Shown in pieces: positions 6,682 to 14,604 of a stretch of 24,342 nt of DNA (position 1 is the first letter of the stretch; the number at the start of each line of letters is the position of its first letter). Source of the stretch: JBBIKU01 sp037445245 (GTDB lineage: Bacteria > Chloroflexota > Anaerolineae > Anaerolineales > Anaerolineaceae); NCBI GenBank assembly GCA_037445245.1, contig JBBIKU010000014.1:1-24342 (forward strand), in the 5' to 3' direction. The translations under genes were made by a program, and so were the position numbers. The notes beneath the pieces are model-generated. The model did no database searches, was not told the DNA's origin, and saw nothing but the letters and a program-made list of their open reading frames with translations.

Positions 6682-8385
6682 TTATTGCGGCACAAGCCAC
6701 AATACCTGGTAGCCTTGCAGGGTGAGGCAAGCCGGGTCACAGGCGCGCCCGCTGATCAGATCTTTCCAGTTCGATTGAGGCTGATCAGCCACATCCAGCG
6801 AGACCTGCTGCGGTTCAGCGCAAACGTTGTGCAAACAGAGAGCGGTGTGGCGACAGTCTGGGGAAATTCGCATCAACGCAAACACCGTTTCTAGGGCAGC
6901 CAGCACCATTTGCGAACCGTAAGGATGAAAGGCAGGACTGGCAGCGCGTGCCCGAAGCAGCCGGGTGTACCCCTGCAACACCTGGCTTGCCAGGCTTTGC
7001 GGCGACGCCAGTTCGCCAGTCAGCTCGGGATAATCGAACTTGCGGCGATTGATGGCGCGGTTGCGCCCACTTTTACGCACACCGGCGCGCCAGTTGGGTG
7101 TCCCCAGCAGGCTGTGGATGTAAATGCCTGGCAAGCCCAACATCGCCAGCAGGATCGCCTGCGAAGCTAGAAAACGCTTCACCCGTAATTGCTGCGGTTC
7201 ATTGGCGTTGGGATTCGAGATTGCATCAAAATAACTGATGTTCAGTTCATAGGGACTGCGACTGCCATCCGGGTTGGATTTGTATGAAACCAGCCCGCCG
7301 TGCGCCTGGGTGCGCTGCACCAGCGCCTCGATTTCCGCCTCACTGAGGATGCCGCGCGCCGGGGTGACCCCAATGCCGTCGTGCGAGGCAAGAAAATTGA
7401 AGAACGCCACTGCGGTCGAGGGCAGCTTGAGCCTGGATGCCCAGCAACTGAGTGCAGCAGCCGAGCCGCTGGCAAAGCTATGCAGCACCAGCGGCGGCAG
7501 GGCAAAGTTGTAGACCATCTGCGCCTCGTTGGAGCCGTTGCCGAAATACGAAACGTTCTCGTCGTGCGGGACGTTGGTTTCAGTGATGAGGGTGACATAA
7601 GGCGCCACCCTTTTGAACACCGCCCGCAGAAATTGGACCACCAAGTGGGTCTGCGGCAGGTGAATGCAGGGCGTAGCGACCTCCTTCCACAGGTAGGCTA
7701 TGGCATCCAGACGCAAAAAGCGCGCCCCCCGCTCGACATACCTCAAGAGGATATCCACAATCTCTTTCAGTACCTGAGGGTGACGATAATTGAGATCGAT
7801 CTGATCGTTGCTGAAGGTTGTCCATACCCAGCGCTCGCCGGTGGCAGTCTCAAAGCGACTCAGCAGGGGTGAAGTTCGAGGGCGCACTACCTGGGAGAGA
7901 TCGGTATCAGGCGGCAGGGTGATGAAATAATCGCTGAAGGTCGGATTGCCAGCGAGAAAAGCCTTGAACCAGGCGCTTTCAGCGGAAACGTGATTGATAA
8001 CAGCATCGAACATCAGCGAAAAGCGTTCTTTCAATCGGGCGATGTCGTCCCATCCTCCCAGCGTCGGGTCAACCCGGCGGTAATCAATGACCGAGAATCC
8101 GTCATCTGAGCTGTAAGGGTAAAAGGGAAGGATATGAATGCCGCTNNNNNNNNNNNNNNNNNNNNNNNNNNNNNNNNNNNNNNNNNNNNNNNNNNNNNNN
8201 NNNNNNAACTGATCACCGTAGGTGATCAGAAGGGCGTCGCTCTGATCGAGAGGAGCGGGCGCAGGTGGGGGGGCGAAGGCTTCAAGACGCTTTTCAAGCC
8301 AGTCGTGAAATTCCTGCCCCGCCGCTTCACCATATAAGGTCACCAGATGAAAGAGGGGATTGCAACAGGGGCAAGTCTCTTTCAT
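6682..8385 (-). CDS. GH13_18 glucoside phosphorylase, probable glucosylglycerate phosphorylase (internal gap)
   Basis: The protein belongs to the sucrose-phosphorylase-like GH13_18 family. Visible landmarks are SGIHILPFYPYSSDDGFSVI, FDAVINHVS, the nucleophile in RFLRLDAIAYLWKE (about D227), the acid/base Glu in LITETNVPHDENVSYFG (about E269) and FLASHDGIGVTP. The TETNVPH-x-EN-x-SYFG block is typical of the glucosylglycerate phosphorylase branch, which reversibly converts glucosylglycerate and phosphate to glucose-1-phosphate and glycerate. Membership of this operon supports that activity over sucrose phosphorylase. Sixty-one N at 8146-8206 replace roughly 21 residues between TYGDQ and SGIHIL, and both flanks stay in frame. 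I chose the ATG at 8385, which overlaps the phosphatase stop (ATGA). It yields an odd N-terminus, MKETCPCCNP. It is the last gene of the operon. Confidence 0.88.
   Translation of the reverse strand: MKETCPCCNPLFHLVTLYGEAAGQEFHDWLEKRLEAFAPPPAPAPLDQSDALLITYGDQXXXXXXXXXXXXXXXXXXXXXSGIHILPFYPYSSDDGFSVIDYRRVDPTLGGWDDIARLKERFSLMFDAVINHVSAESAWFKAFLAGNPTFSDYFITLPPDTDLSQVVRPRTSPLLSRFETATGERWVWTTFSNDQIDLNYRHPQVLKEIVDILLRYVERGARFLRLDAIAYLWKEVATPCIHLPQTHLVVQFLRAVFKRVAPYVTLITETNVPHDENVSYFGNGSNEAQMVYNFALPPLVLHSFASGSAAALSCWASRLKLPSTAVAFFNFLASHDGIGVTPARGILSEAEIEALVQRTQAHGGLVSYKSNPDGSRSPYELNISYFDAISNPNANEPQQLRVKRFLASQAILLAMLGLPGIYIHSLLGTPNWRAGVRKSGRNRAINRRKFDYPELTGELASPQSLASQVLQGYTRLLRARAASPAFHPYGSQMVLAALETVFALMRISPDCRHTALCLHNVCAEPQQVSLDVADQPQSNWKDLISGRACDPACLTLQGYQVLWLVPQ
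8146..8206. other. Assembly gap of 61 N inside the phosphorylase gene
   Basis: Sixty-one unknown bases interrupt the phosphorylase gene near its 5' end. The reading frame is consistent on both sides. Relatives, from memory, have a few more residues between these blocks than the gap allows, so its true length is uncertain. Confidence 0.97.
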
Positions 8386-8981
8386 CCTTCGATCTGCCCA
8401 TCCTCGATCAGCGGATAGCGACCCGGCAACCACACGATCACCACCGGGTCGGCGTTCTCGGGTATGTTGTGATACACCTCGCTGAGCGGAATACGCTGTG
8501 ATTGACAGATCAGCACCGCCAGGGTGATGCCGTGCGCCACCAGCAGCACCGAACCCTGCGGGTGGGCTCGAGCGATATCATCGGCGGCTTGAATGACGCG
8601 CCGGGCTACCTCGGCGACGGATTCGCCGCCTGGCGGATGGGCATGAATGGGGTTGCGCCGGCGTTCGGTCATCTCTGCCGCGTAGCGTTCGACCAGCACG
8701 GTAAACAATTCGCCTTCCCATTGCCCCTGGTTAATTTCGCGCAGGCGGGGATCGAGTTTCAACGGCAGCTTGAGCCGCTGCGCCAGAATTTCAGCGGTTT
8801 GGCGGGCGCGTTGCAAATCGCTGCTGTAAATAGCGGTGAAGCGCCTGCCGTTCAGCCTCTGCGCCAGCGATTGTGCCTGGTTGATGCCGGCAGCGTTGAG
8901 CGGAACATCCGCCTGTCCGGCGTAGCGCCCTTCCAGATTCCAATCGGTTTGTCCATGCCGTGCCAGTACCAATTCCGTCAT
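8382..8981 (-). CDS. Histidine phosphatase, probable glucosyl-3-phosphoglycerate phosphatase
   Basis: This 199-residue protein of the histidine phosphatase (phosphoglycerate-mutase-like) superfamily has the catalytic motif LARHGQTDWN with the phospho-accepting H9, YSSDLQRARQTAE, the acidic LREINQGQWEG and the second histidine in LLVAHGITLAV. Members of this superfamily include cobalamin-pathway phosphatases and the mycobacterial glucosyl-3-phosphoglycerate phosphatase GpgP. The gene sits between gpgS and the phosphorylase with four-base overlaps on both sides. The natural assignment is therefore removal of phosphate from glucosyl-3-phosphoglycerate to give glucosylglycerate. The function is inferred from context; the fold is seen directly. 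Confidence 0.85.
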   Translation of the reverse strand: MTELVLARHGQTDWNLEGRYAGQADVPLNAAGINQAQSLAQRLNGRRFTAIYSSDLQRARQTAEILAQRLKLPLKLDPRLREINQGQWEGELFTVLVERYAAEMTERRRNPIHAHPPGGESVAEVARRVIQAADDIARAHPQGSVLLVAHGITLAVLICQSQRIPLSEVYHNIPENADPVVIVWLPGRYPLIEDGQIEG

Positions 8982-10786
8982 ACCTTGATCGCTCCATAAT
9001 CTGCAACTTCGCGCATCGGCGGGCGTTCCATTTCCGCCACTTCTTCGATGTCGAGGAAGTAATTGCCCCGTTTGTAACGCACCAGTTTCATGGTCTTGTG
9101 AACTTCTTCAATAAATGGGGTTCCGAATCGCCCTTCCAGCTTGCGCATGACCGCCTGCAGGATTACAAATGACATCTTGCTAAGGGCTTCCAACGGCTGG
9201 TTGTGATGAATGCGTTCCAGCAGATCCACCTGGGCAAGCGCCGGCAACCCGAATTTTTCTAAGATGTCGATCAACATCCCAATTTCAACACCATAACCGG
9301 AAAAGAAAGGTACCTGTTCGAGCGCGCTACGCCTGCCGCCGTACTCGCCCGAAAGCGGCTGGATGACGCCGGATAGTTCGGGATAAAACAGGTTGATCAG
9401 CGGGCGCGCCATCAATTCGGTCACCCGCCCGCCACCGCCTGCCTGCAATTTAGCGCCATTGCGCAGAGGACGGCGGTAGAAACCCTTGACGTACTGCAAT
9501 TCGGGCTGCAGCAGCAATGGACCGAGGACACCGTACACAAAACGCGGATGGATATTGACGATATCGGTGTCGATCCACACGATGATGTCGCCATGGGTGA
9601 CCAGAAGACTCTTCCACAGGGCTTCGCCTTTTCCGACACGGGCGCCATAATCGGGCAGCAGCTCCTGGTGAATGAACACCGGCACGCCCAATGTGGCGGC
9701 GATCTCACGCGTGCGGTCGGTGGAATTCGAATCAATCAACACGATTTCGTCCAGCAACGGCAGCCGATCCATCAAGGCGCCTTTGACGGTCTTGATCACC
9801 TTACCGACAGTCGCTTCTTCGTTCAGCGCCGGCAGTGCCAGGCTGATGGTGAGTCCCTGCTGCCGTTTGAGCGAAACCATGTGCTCCAGGTCAGAAAATT
9901 CATTGGCATGGTAGGTGTTCTCAGCAAACCAGCGGTCGACCAAAACTGAGATCGCTTGCTTTCCGGAGCGCTCGCCCTCGCCGCCGGTCCAGCGTTCGGG
10001 CAGCGGGTGTTTGGCTTTAATGACCACCACCGCACCCGGCGATTCAAAGAGCGCTTTTTCAATCAGCTGTCCCAAGCCGCGCCCGCTCGCTTGGGTCTGG
10101 GCAGACGCCCCCATGATCAACAGATCCGCATTGCGCGCCTCCAAAAGGATGCCTTCAACCACGTCACTGGAGATGCTGCGACGGAAATGCACCCCCGGCA
10201 GGCGCGGCAGGATACGCGCCAGACCGCGAAACGATTCTTCGACTTCGACGGCATGCGAAGTGGACGCCAGATTGACCACCTCCAACTCAGTATGTGGGAT
10301 CGACATTCCCAGCCTGAGCGCCAGTTCGGCGTAGGGACCACCGCGCAACGGCACCACCACCCTGGCGTTGACTTTGGGCCAGGGACCGCGCACGAGGGCA
10401 ATATTGCACGCCTCACATGCCAGAATATCCGCCGGCAGGCAACGCAGGGCTTCAAAATGAGTGGGCCACTCGAGCAGCAGCAGATCGGGTTGGTGCTTGC
10501 GAACGACCCCGAACAACTCATCGATCGGCTGCGCCGTCACGCGCACCTGCAGCGGCGCCGGATGGGCAAGCCCCTCACTCATGACGCGCAGGGCGGCGCG
10601 CAGCTTGCGGGCGGTTGCCGCTTCAGCCGAGATGGAAGTGTCAGGGGCGACGGGCACCAAACCCACCAGGGTTACTTGGGCGCCCAACGCAGCCGCCATT
10701 GCCAGTGCCGCCTGCGGATCAACTCCTGGCAGCACTGGCAGCATGATGCTACGAAAAGGTTTGAAGGTATGTGTTTCAGGTTTCAT
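8978..10786 (-). CDS. gpgS: Glucosyl-3-phosphoglycerate synthase with N-terminal UspA-like domains
   Basis: The C-terminal part of this 602-residue protein, from about residue 285, is a GT81-type glucosyl-3-phosphoglycerate synthase. It has the lead-in WFAENTYHANEFSDLE, ALPALNEEATVGKV (317-330), IDSNSTDRT, VGKGEALWKSL, the metal/nucleotide motif DTD (406-408) and PLSGEYGGRRSALEQVPF. This enzyme joins glucose from a nucleotide sugar to 3-phosphoglycerate. Ordinary GpgS is about 300-330 residues. Here about 280 extra residues form two UspA-like alpha/beta domains (roughly 10-135 and 140-258); the second ends in DLLIMGAS and AVVVIKAK with a degenerate ATP-binding loop. I chose the ATG at 10786, which overlaps the glycosyltransferase stop by one base (TGATG). 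The 67-residue upstream extension is discarded because it lies wholly within that gene. Confidence 0.92.
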   Translation of the reverse strand: MKPETHTFKPFRSIMLPVLPGVDPQAALAMAAALGAQVTLVGLVPVAPDTSISAEAATARKLRAALRVMSEGLAHPAPLQVRVTAQPIDELFGVVRKHQPDLLLLEWPTHFEALRCLPADILACEACNIALVRGPWPKVNARVVVPLRGGPYAELALRLGMSIPHTELEVVNLASTSHAVEVEESFRGLARILPRLPGVHFRRSISSDVVEGILLEARNADLLIMGASAQTQASGRGLGQLIEKALFESPGAVVVIKAKHPLPERWTGGEGERSGKQAISVLVDRWFAENTYHANEFSDLEHMVSLKRQQGLTISLALPALNEEATVGKVIKTVKGALMDRLPLLDEIVLIDSNSTDRTREIAATLGVPVFIHQELLPDYGARVGKGEALWKSLLVTHGDIIVWIDTDIVNIHPRFVYGVLGPLLLQPELQYVKGFYRRPLRNGAKLQAGGGGRVTELMARPLINLFYPELSGVIQPLSGEYGGRRSALEQVPFFSGYGVEIGMLIDILEKFGLPALAQVDLLERIHHNQPLEALSKMSFVILQAVMRKLEGRFGTPFIEEVHKTMKLVRYKRGNYFLDIEEVAEMERPPMREVADYGAIKV

Positions 10787-12000
10787 CACTCTAACAAGGG
10801 TTTGATTTGATTGTTGTAAATGGCATCCCAAGTGTATTGCTGGCGCACCCTCACCCGCAACTGGTAAGCCGGATCGGTGCGCAGGCGCTGAAAGATCAAG
10901 CGCGCCACGTGCTGCGGCGAGTCTTCGGGCGAGAAGTAAACTGCCCACTCCATCGCCAGAGCGCGCAGCGGCGCCAGATCGGAGCAAAAAACGGGCATGC
11001 GCGACAAAGCGGCTTCCAGAATGGGGATACCGAAGCCTTCCTCGCGACTGGGAAGCAGCAACACATCCGCCAGGCGGTAAATATCAGAGACGCACACTTC
11101 GGGAAGACCCTCCGGCATGAACTCTCCCAACAGGTGCGCCGCACCCTGCAAGCCCAGCCGCAGGCGCAGCTTTTTCAACTCTCGCACGTACTTCTGGTTA
11201 GAGGGATTGTGCGCGCCCGGCGGACCGGTGACCACCAACACCGCCTGGGGCATCTCCTGCCGAAGGGCAGCCAGCGTGTTGATCGCAAGTTCGATGTTCT
11301 TGCGACGGGTAATGCGCACCGGGGTCAACAAAATCGGCGCCGCCAGACTGATCTTGAGCGAATCGAGCAGTGCCAGCGTGCGGGTGCTCAAATTCAAGAA
11401 ATCGGGCATGTCCAGTCCGGCGGGAACAACAGCGATCTCCCACAGGGGGATGTTAAACAATTCTGAAAGCTCCTGGCGACGGGATTCCGAAATGGTGACC
11501 TGGCGCACATTGGGCCAGGGGGTGGATAGCAATTCCCAAGGCCAGCCGGCGTGAAGTTCATCCTGGTAATTGGGCATGTTCCAGGCAAGATCGTGATGCC
11601 ACAGGATCAGCCGCGGCGAATCGGGCAATTCCGAGAGATTGAAGAGGGCGGCAGTGAGGGCAAGGTTTTTGTGCAGGCTTGCCACATTGTGAGCGATCAC
11701 CACATCCACCCCAAACAGGGCATGTTCGAGTTCCGCCTGGATCTGGTCGACCAGGTTCTGAAAATCGGACGGCAGTTTGCCCTTGTCCAGGCTGGCTTTG
11801 GCGCGCAGCACGTGCGGGTGGCGCGAATCGATATGCGGGATTATTTCCACCGGGATGCCGGCGTCCCAGGTTTCGCCGCGGCCGGCGATGACGCGCATCT
11901 GATGTCCAGCGCGGGTCAACAGCTCGGCTTGTTTCGCCAGGACGGCTTCAACGCCTCCGACGATGGGCGGGGCGGCGTAATGCATCAACACGATTTTCAT
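10786..12000 (-). CDS. GT4-family glycosyltransferase
   Basis: This 404-residue GT-B-fold retaining glycosyltransferase opens with MKIVLMHYAAPPIVGGVEAVLAKQ, the usual glycine-rich acceptor-side loop. It carries TPVRITRRKNIELAI before the donor domain and ends with the nucleotide-sugar site LLPSREEGFGIPILEAALSRMPVFCS, containing the conserved E-x7-E pattern of GT4. There is no signal or membrane segment. It starts six bases after an AGGAG site that overlaps the stop of the propeller gene and is coupled to gpgS by a one-base overlap. In a glucosylglycerate operon it could add a further sugar, for example mannose to make mannosylglucosylglycerate. That is a hypothesis from context; donor and acceptor cannot be read from the sequence. 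Confidence 0.87.
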   Translation of the reverse strand: MKIVLMHYAAPPIVGGVEAVLAKQAELLTRAGHQMRVIAGRGETWDAGIPVEIIPHIDSRHPHVLRAKASLDKGKLPSDFQNLVDQIQAELEHALFGVDVVIAHNVASLHKNLALTAALFNLSELPDSPRLILWHHDLAWNMPNYQDELHAGWPWELLSTPWPNVRQVTISESRRQELSELFNIPLWEIAVVPAGLDMPDFLNLSTRTLALLDSLKISLAAPILLTPVRITRRKNIELAINTLAALRQEMPQAVLVVTGPPGAHNPSNQKYVRELKKLRLRLGLQGAAHLLGEFMPEGLPEVCVSDIYRLADVLLLPSREEGFGIPILEAALSRMPVFCSDLAPLRALAMEWAVYFSPEDSPQHVARLIFQRLRTDPAYQLRVRVRQQYTWDAIYNNQIKPLLE

Positions 12001-12009
12001 GAGAAACTC

Positions 12010-13422
12010 CTAAGGCATCCAGTTGGGACGCTGATTGTCGGTCATCCCGGTCGAGAGCCCTTGTGCCGCACCGCTTGCCTCAGGTATGGTGTAAATCAAT
12101 TTTTGCCCGGCTTGTTCCGAGATGAAGACGACATTCAAGCCATTCCGCGACCACGAGGGGGAATGGTTGTCTGCATCCGGCTGTGAAGCAATTGGCGCGG
12201 CGTTTACCAGATCGCCGCCAACGGCTAAAAACAATTGCCTCTTGCCATCAACCTTACGGGTAAAGACAATCTTTTCCCCATTCGGCGCGTAGCGGGGATG
12301 CGCTTCTTCCTCAGCGGTGCTGGTCAATTGTTCCGGCGTCGGGAGGGGATTGGGTTTACTGCCACCCAGCCAACTCACATCCAACTGGAATATGTCCCCA
12401 TTCTTTACGAAGATAATCCGCTTTCCTATGTTGTTCTCAGCCGGTGACCAGTCAGGGCGCGAATCCAGACTGACTCCAAAATTCTCGGTGAGTCGTTCGC
12501 GGCTACTCCCATTGGATCGAATCACCCACAGGTCGGTCATCCCGTCGCTTTGATTTAGAAAAGCAATCCAATTGTTTTTGGGCGACCAGGCAGCCTGGCT
12601 GTTGGCGCCGGCGGGCTGGTTGGGAATTGGATATTCATAACTGCCATCCGGACGGATGGCGTAGAGCATGCGCCCGGCTGCGTCTCCGCGCACAGATTCA
12701 AACAACAACCAGTCGCCATTTGGAGACCACCCGCTGAACAGGTTTTCGAAACCGTCCTGTACCACGCTCACCAGACTGCTGCCGTTGGCATTAATGGTCA
12801 AAACCTCGGGTTTGCCGTCGCCATTGCGATCGGCAGAAAAAGCGATGCGGTCAGGGAGAGGGGTGCTGGTTGTCGTTGGGGTAAGGGTCAGGGTAGCAGT
12901 GCGGGTGGGCGTCAGGGTGATAGTTGGCGTGAAGGTGCGGGTGGGTATGCGGGTATAGGTCGGCGCCCGCGTCCAGGTCGGCAGACGGGTGGGATAGATA
13001 ATGGGGGTACGGGTAGGAAAGTACCGGATGAACCTGGTGGCTGTCGGCTCTCCGGCTGGGGCGGTGGTGACGGTCAAGGATCGCCCCCACGCCGGGCTCT
13101 TAGCGCCTGGCTCTTCGGTAAACATATCCGCTTCGGCGCCCGTACTGCGAGTTGGCAGGGTGGCGTCAATCGCTGCCAAAGAGAAGGTAACGGAGGGCTT
13201 TGGCGTTACTGTGGCGGCAAGCCCGGCGGGGCTGGTTTCGTCGAGCCCAACCGGGTGCGGCGTCAAAACGATCACCAATCCGGTAAGCGCGAACGCCATC
13301 AGCGCCATGAACAACATGCGGATAAAGATCCGTTCTCCGTTTGCAGGCAGATGGAAGCCCCCCAGCCAGCGTTTCGCGGTCTGCGCTATTTTTAAAATCC
13401 GTGCCGACCAGCCTGTGAGCAT
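12010..13422 (-). CDS. Membrane-anchored TolB/PD40-like beta-propeller protein with Thr/Pro-rich stalk
   Basis: This 470-residue protein has a short cytoplasmic N-terminus, one membrane helix (about 33-53), a low-complexity stalk rich in Thr, Pro and Arg (about 128-190, repeats such as PTRT, TPTR, TPTI) and a C-terminal propeller of PD40/TolB-like blades (about 190-470). The blades recur as WSPNGDWLLFES, WSPKNNWIAFLN, YAPNGEKIVFTR and WSRNGLNVVFIS. Such stalked propellers are common on Anaerolineae cell surfaces; the function is unknown and possibly ligand or wall binding. I chose the ATG at 13422 because a perfect TATAAT ends six bases upstream, implying leaderless translation. Longer frames up to 13560 have no ribosome site. 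It is the first gene of the glucosylglycerate operon, ten bases from the GT4 gene. Confidence 0.8.
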   Translation of the reverse strand: MLTGWSARILKIAQTAKRWLGGFHLPANGERIFIRMLFMALMAFALTGLVIVLTPHPVGLDETSPAGLAATVTPKPSVTFSLAAIDATLPTRSTGAEADMFTEEPGAKSPAWGRSLTVTTAPAGEPTATRFIRYFPTRTPIIYPTRLPTWTRAPTYTRIPTRTFTPTITLTPTRTATLTLTPTTTSTPLPDRIAFSADRNGDGKPEVLTINANGSSLVSVVQDGFENLFSGWSPNGDWLLFESVRGDAAGRMLYAIRPDGSYEYPIPNQPAGANSQAAWSPKNNWIAFLNQSDGMTDLWVIRSNGSSRERLTENFGVSLDSRPDWSPAENNIGKRIIFVKNGDIFQLDVSWLGGSKPNPLPTPEQLTSTAEEEAHPRYAPNGEKIVFTRKVDGKRQLFLAVGGDLVNAAPIASQPDADNHSPSWSRNGLNVVFISEQAGQKLIYTIPEASGAAQGLSTGMTDNQRPNWMP

Positions 13423-13428
13423 AATTTC

Positions 13429-13434
13429 ATTATA
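13429..13434 (-). promoter_or_regulatory. -10 box for a probable leaderless transcript
   Basis: A perfect TATAAT on the minus strand is followed by GAAATT and then the ATG, which places the expected start nucleotide on the A of the start codon. No good -35 is seen at 16-18 bases, so activation by another factor is possible. Confidence 0.5.
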
Positions 13435-13547
13435 ACCGATTTGTTTTTTTGGCTGCATTAATGGAAAAACACCCAATTGAAGGGACAATTGAGAGAAAAG
13501 ATGACATTTTCCATACAAATTGATGACAAAATGCGGTTTGCAAGATG

Positions 13548-13577
13548 TTGACACCCCCATTTATATTGTGATATTCT
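13548..13577 (+). promoter_or_regulatory. Promoter of the ferredoxin gene
   Basis: TTGACA (13548-13553) is followed after 18 bases by TATTCT (13572-13577); an alternative -10 is GATATT (13570-13575) preceded by TG. The start would lie near 13584, about 40 bases before the ferredoxin ATG. It is divergent from the propeller gene promoter. Confidence 0.6.
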
Positions 13578-13624
13578 TCACGAGCAAGCATTCGACCCAT
13601 TGTCTGTAATGAAAGGAAATCGCG

Positions 13625-13798
13625 ATGGTATACGTTATTGATATAGATGAATGCATCTTGTGCGGCGCCTGCGAGCCCGAATGTCCTGAGGGCGCAATTT
13701 CTGAAATCAACGGCGCATACGTGATCGACGCAGCCAAATGCCAGGACTGCGCCGCTTGCGTTGAGGTGTGCCCGACCGGCGCTCCCAAAAAACAGTAA
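13625..13798 (+). CDS. Small dicluster ferredoxin, 2x[4Fe-4S]
   Basis: This 57-residue protein has two complete CxxCxxCxxxC motifs. Cysteines 10, 13 and 16 plus 20 (the latter followed by Pro) and cysteines 39, 42 and 45 plus 49 (again followed by Pro) ligate two low-potential [4Fe-4S] clusters by exchange of the fourth ligand, the classic clostridial-type fold. Length and the internal repeat are normal for the family. The ATG is preceded by GAAAGGA. The gene has its own promoter and an excellent terminator, so it is monocistronic. It would act as a soluble cytoplasmic electron carrier; its partner enzymes are not in the window. The gene is easy to miss because of its length. Confidence 0.95.
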   Translation: MVYVIDIDECILCGACEPECPEGAISEINGAYVIDAAKCQDCAACVEVCPTGAPKKQ

Positions 13799-13824
13799 AA
13801 ACGAACGCTCCGTTCTTCTCCTTT

Positions 13825-13853
13825 CCCCCTTCAACCGATCGAAGGGGGTTTTT
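13825..13853 (+). terminator. Rho-independent terminator of the ferredoxin gene
   Basis: CCCCCTTC (13825-13832) pairs perfectly with GAAGGGGG (13841-13848) around an eight-base loop and is followed by five T. It lies 27 bases after the ferredoxin stop. Confidence 0.93.
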
Positions 13854-13938
13854 CTGCATTCGCCTCGCACGCCTGCAAGAAATATGGTTTAATGGGGTTG
13901 AAAGGTAGCAGTCTATCCTTCTCTGCATGGAGCCGAGC

Positions 13939-14604
13939 GTGAAAAAATACATTGCCGTGGCTGGCAACATCGGCGTCGGAAAATCAACCCTGGTCAGACA
14001 GCTGTGTGAGCGAATCAATTGCAAACCGTTTTTTGAACCGGTGTCCGAAAACCCTTACCTTCCTGATTTTTATCAGGACATGTCTGCCTGGAGTTTTCAC
14101 TCGCAAATATTTTTTCTGACCCACCGCCTGCGCACCCATCTGGATTTGATCCGCCAGCGCGAGGCGGTCATCCAAGATCGCAGCATCTACGAAGACGCGG
14201 AGGTGTTTGCCCAGAACCTTTTCCTGCAGGGATACCTAGACCGTCGCGATTATGAAACCTACCACACCCTCTACCTCACCCTGGTAGAATTTCTCCCCCC
14301 TCCCGATCTGGTAATCTACCTGCGGGCGTCTGTGCCCACCCTGATCCAGCGCATTTCCCTGCGTTCACGCCATTACGAACGCACTATTCAACCCTATTAT
14401 CTGGAACAATTGAATACCCTTTACGAGAAATGGATTTCCGATTTCACCCTGTGCCCGGTATTAACCGTGCCGGCGGATGACCTGGATTACGTAGCACATC
14501 CCCGCCACCTGGACTTGATCATCCGCAAGGTGGAGGAGAAACTGACCGGCAAAGAAGAAGTGGTCTTTTCCCCCGCTGAAGTCAATTCAATGAACCGCGG
14601 CTGA
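13939..14604 (+). CDS. Deoxynucleoside kinase family protein, copy 1
   Basis: This member of the dNK family of P-loop kinases phosphorylates the 5' hydroxyl of deoxynucleosides for salvage. Motifs are the P-loop AGNIGVGKST, the substrate and catalytic block IQDRSIYEDAEVFA (with the DRS motif), LVIYLRASVPTLIQRI and an arginine-rich lid SLRSRHYERTI. I chose GTG at 13939, giving the typical N-terminus KKYIAVAGNIG, because GGAG lies six bases before it. The in-frame ATG at 13927 has no ribosome site and adds only four residues. The intact motifs suggest an active deoxyadenosine/deoxyguanosine-type kinase; specificity cannot be fixed. A divergent paralogue lies at 16552-17199. Confidence 0.9.
   Translation: MKKYIAVAGNIGVGKSTLVRQLCERINCKPFFEPVSENPYLPDFYQDMSAWSFHSQIFFLTHRLRTHLDLIRQREAVIQDRSIYEDAEVFAQNLFLQGYLDRRDYETYHTLYLTLVEFLPPPDLVIYLRASVPTLIQRISLRSRHYERTIQPYYLEQLNTLYEKWISDFTLCPVLTVPADDLDYVAHPRHLDLIIRKVEEKLTGKEEVVFSPAEVNSMNRG

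Noticed and set aside
8146..8206. Phosphorylase as a broken pseudogene
   Set aside because: The interruption is unknown sequence, not a frameshift; both sides keep frame and all later catalytic motifs are intact.
10787..10987. 67-residue upstream extension of GpgS
   Set aside because: It lies wholly within the GT4 gene, and the ATG at 10786 gives the usual one-base coupled start.
12850..13020. Repetitive DNA near the propeller gene as a tandem repeat or CRISPR
   Set aside because: The repetition follows the Thr/Pro/Arg-rich coding sequence of the stalk, with irregular spacing and no spacers.
13430..13870. Minus-strand open frame of 146 codons over the ferredoxin gene
   Set aside because: It is antisense to a perfect dicluster ferredoxin and its terminator and has no protein motif of its own.
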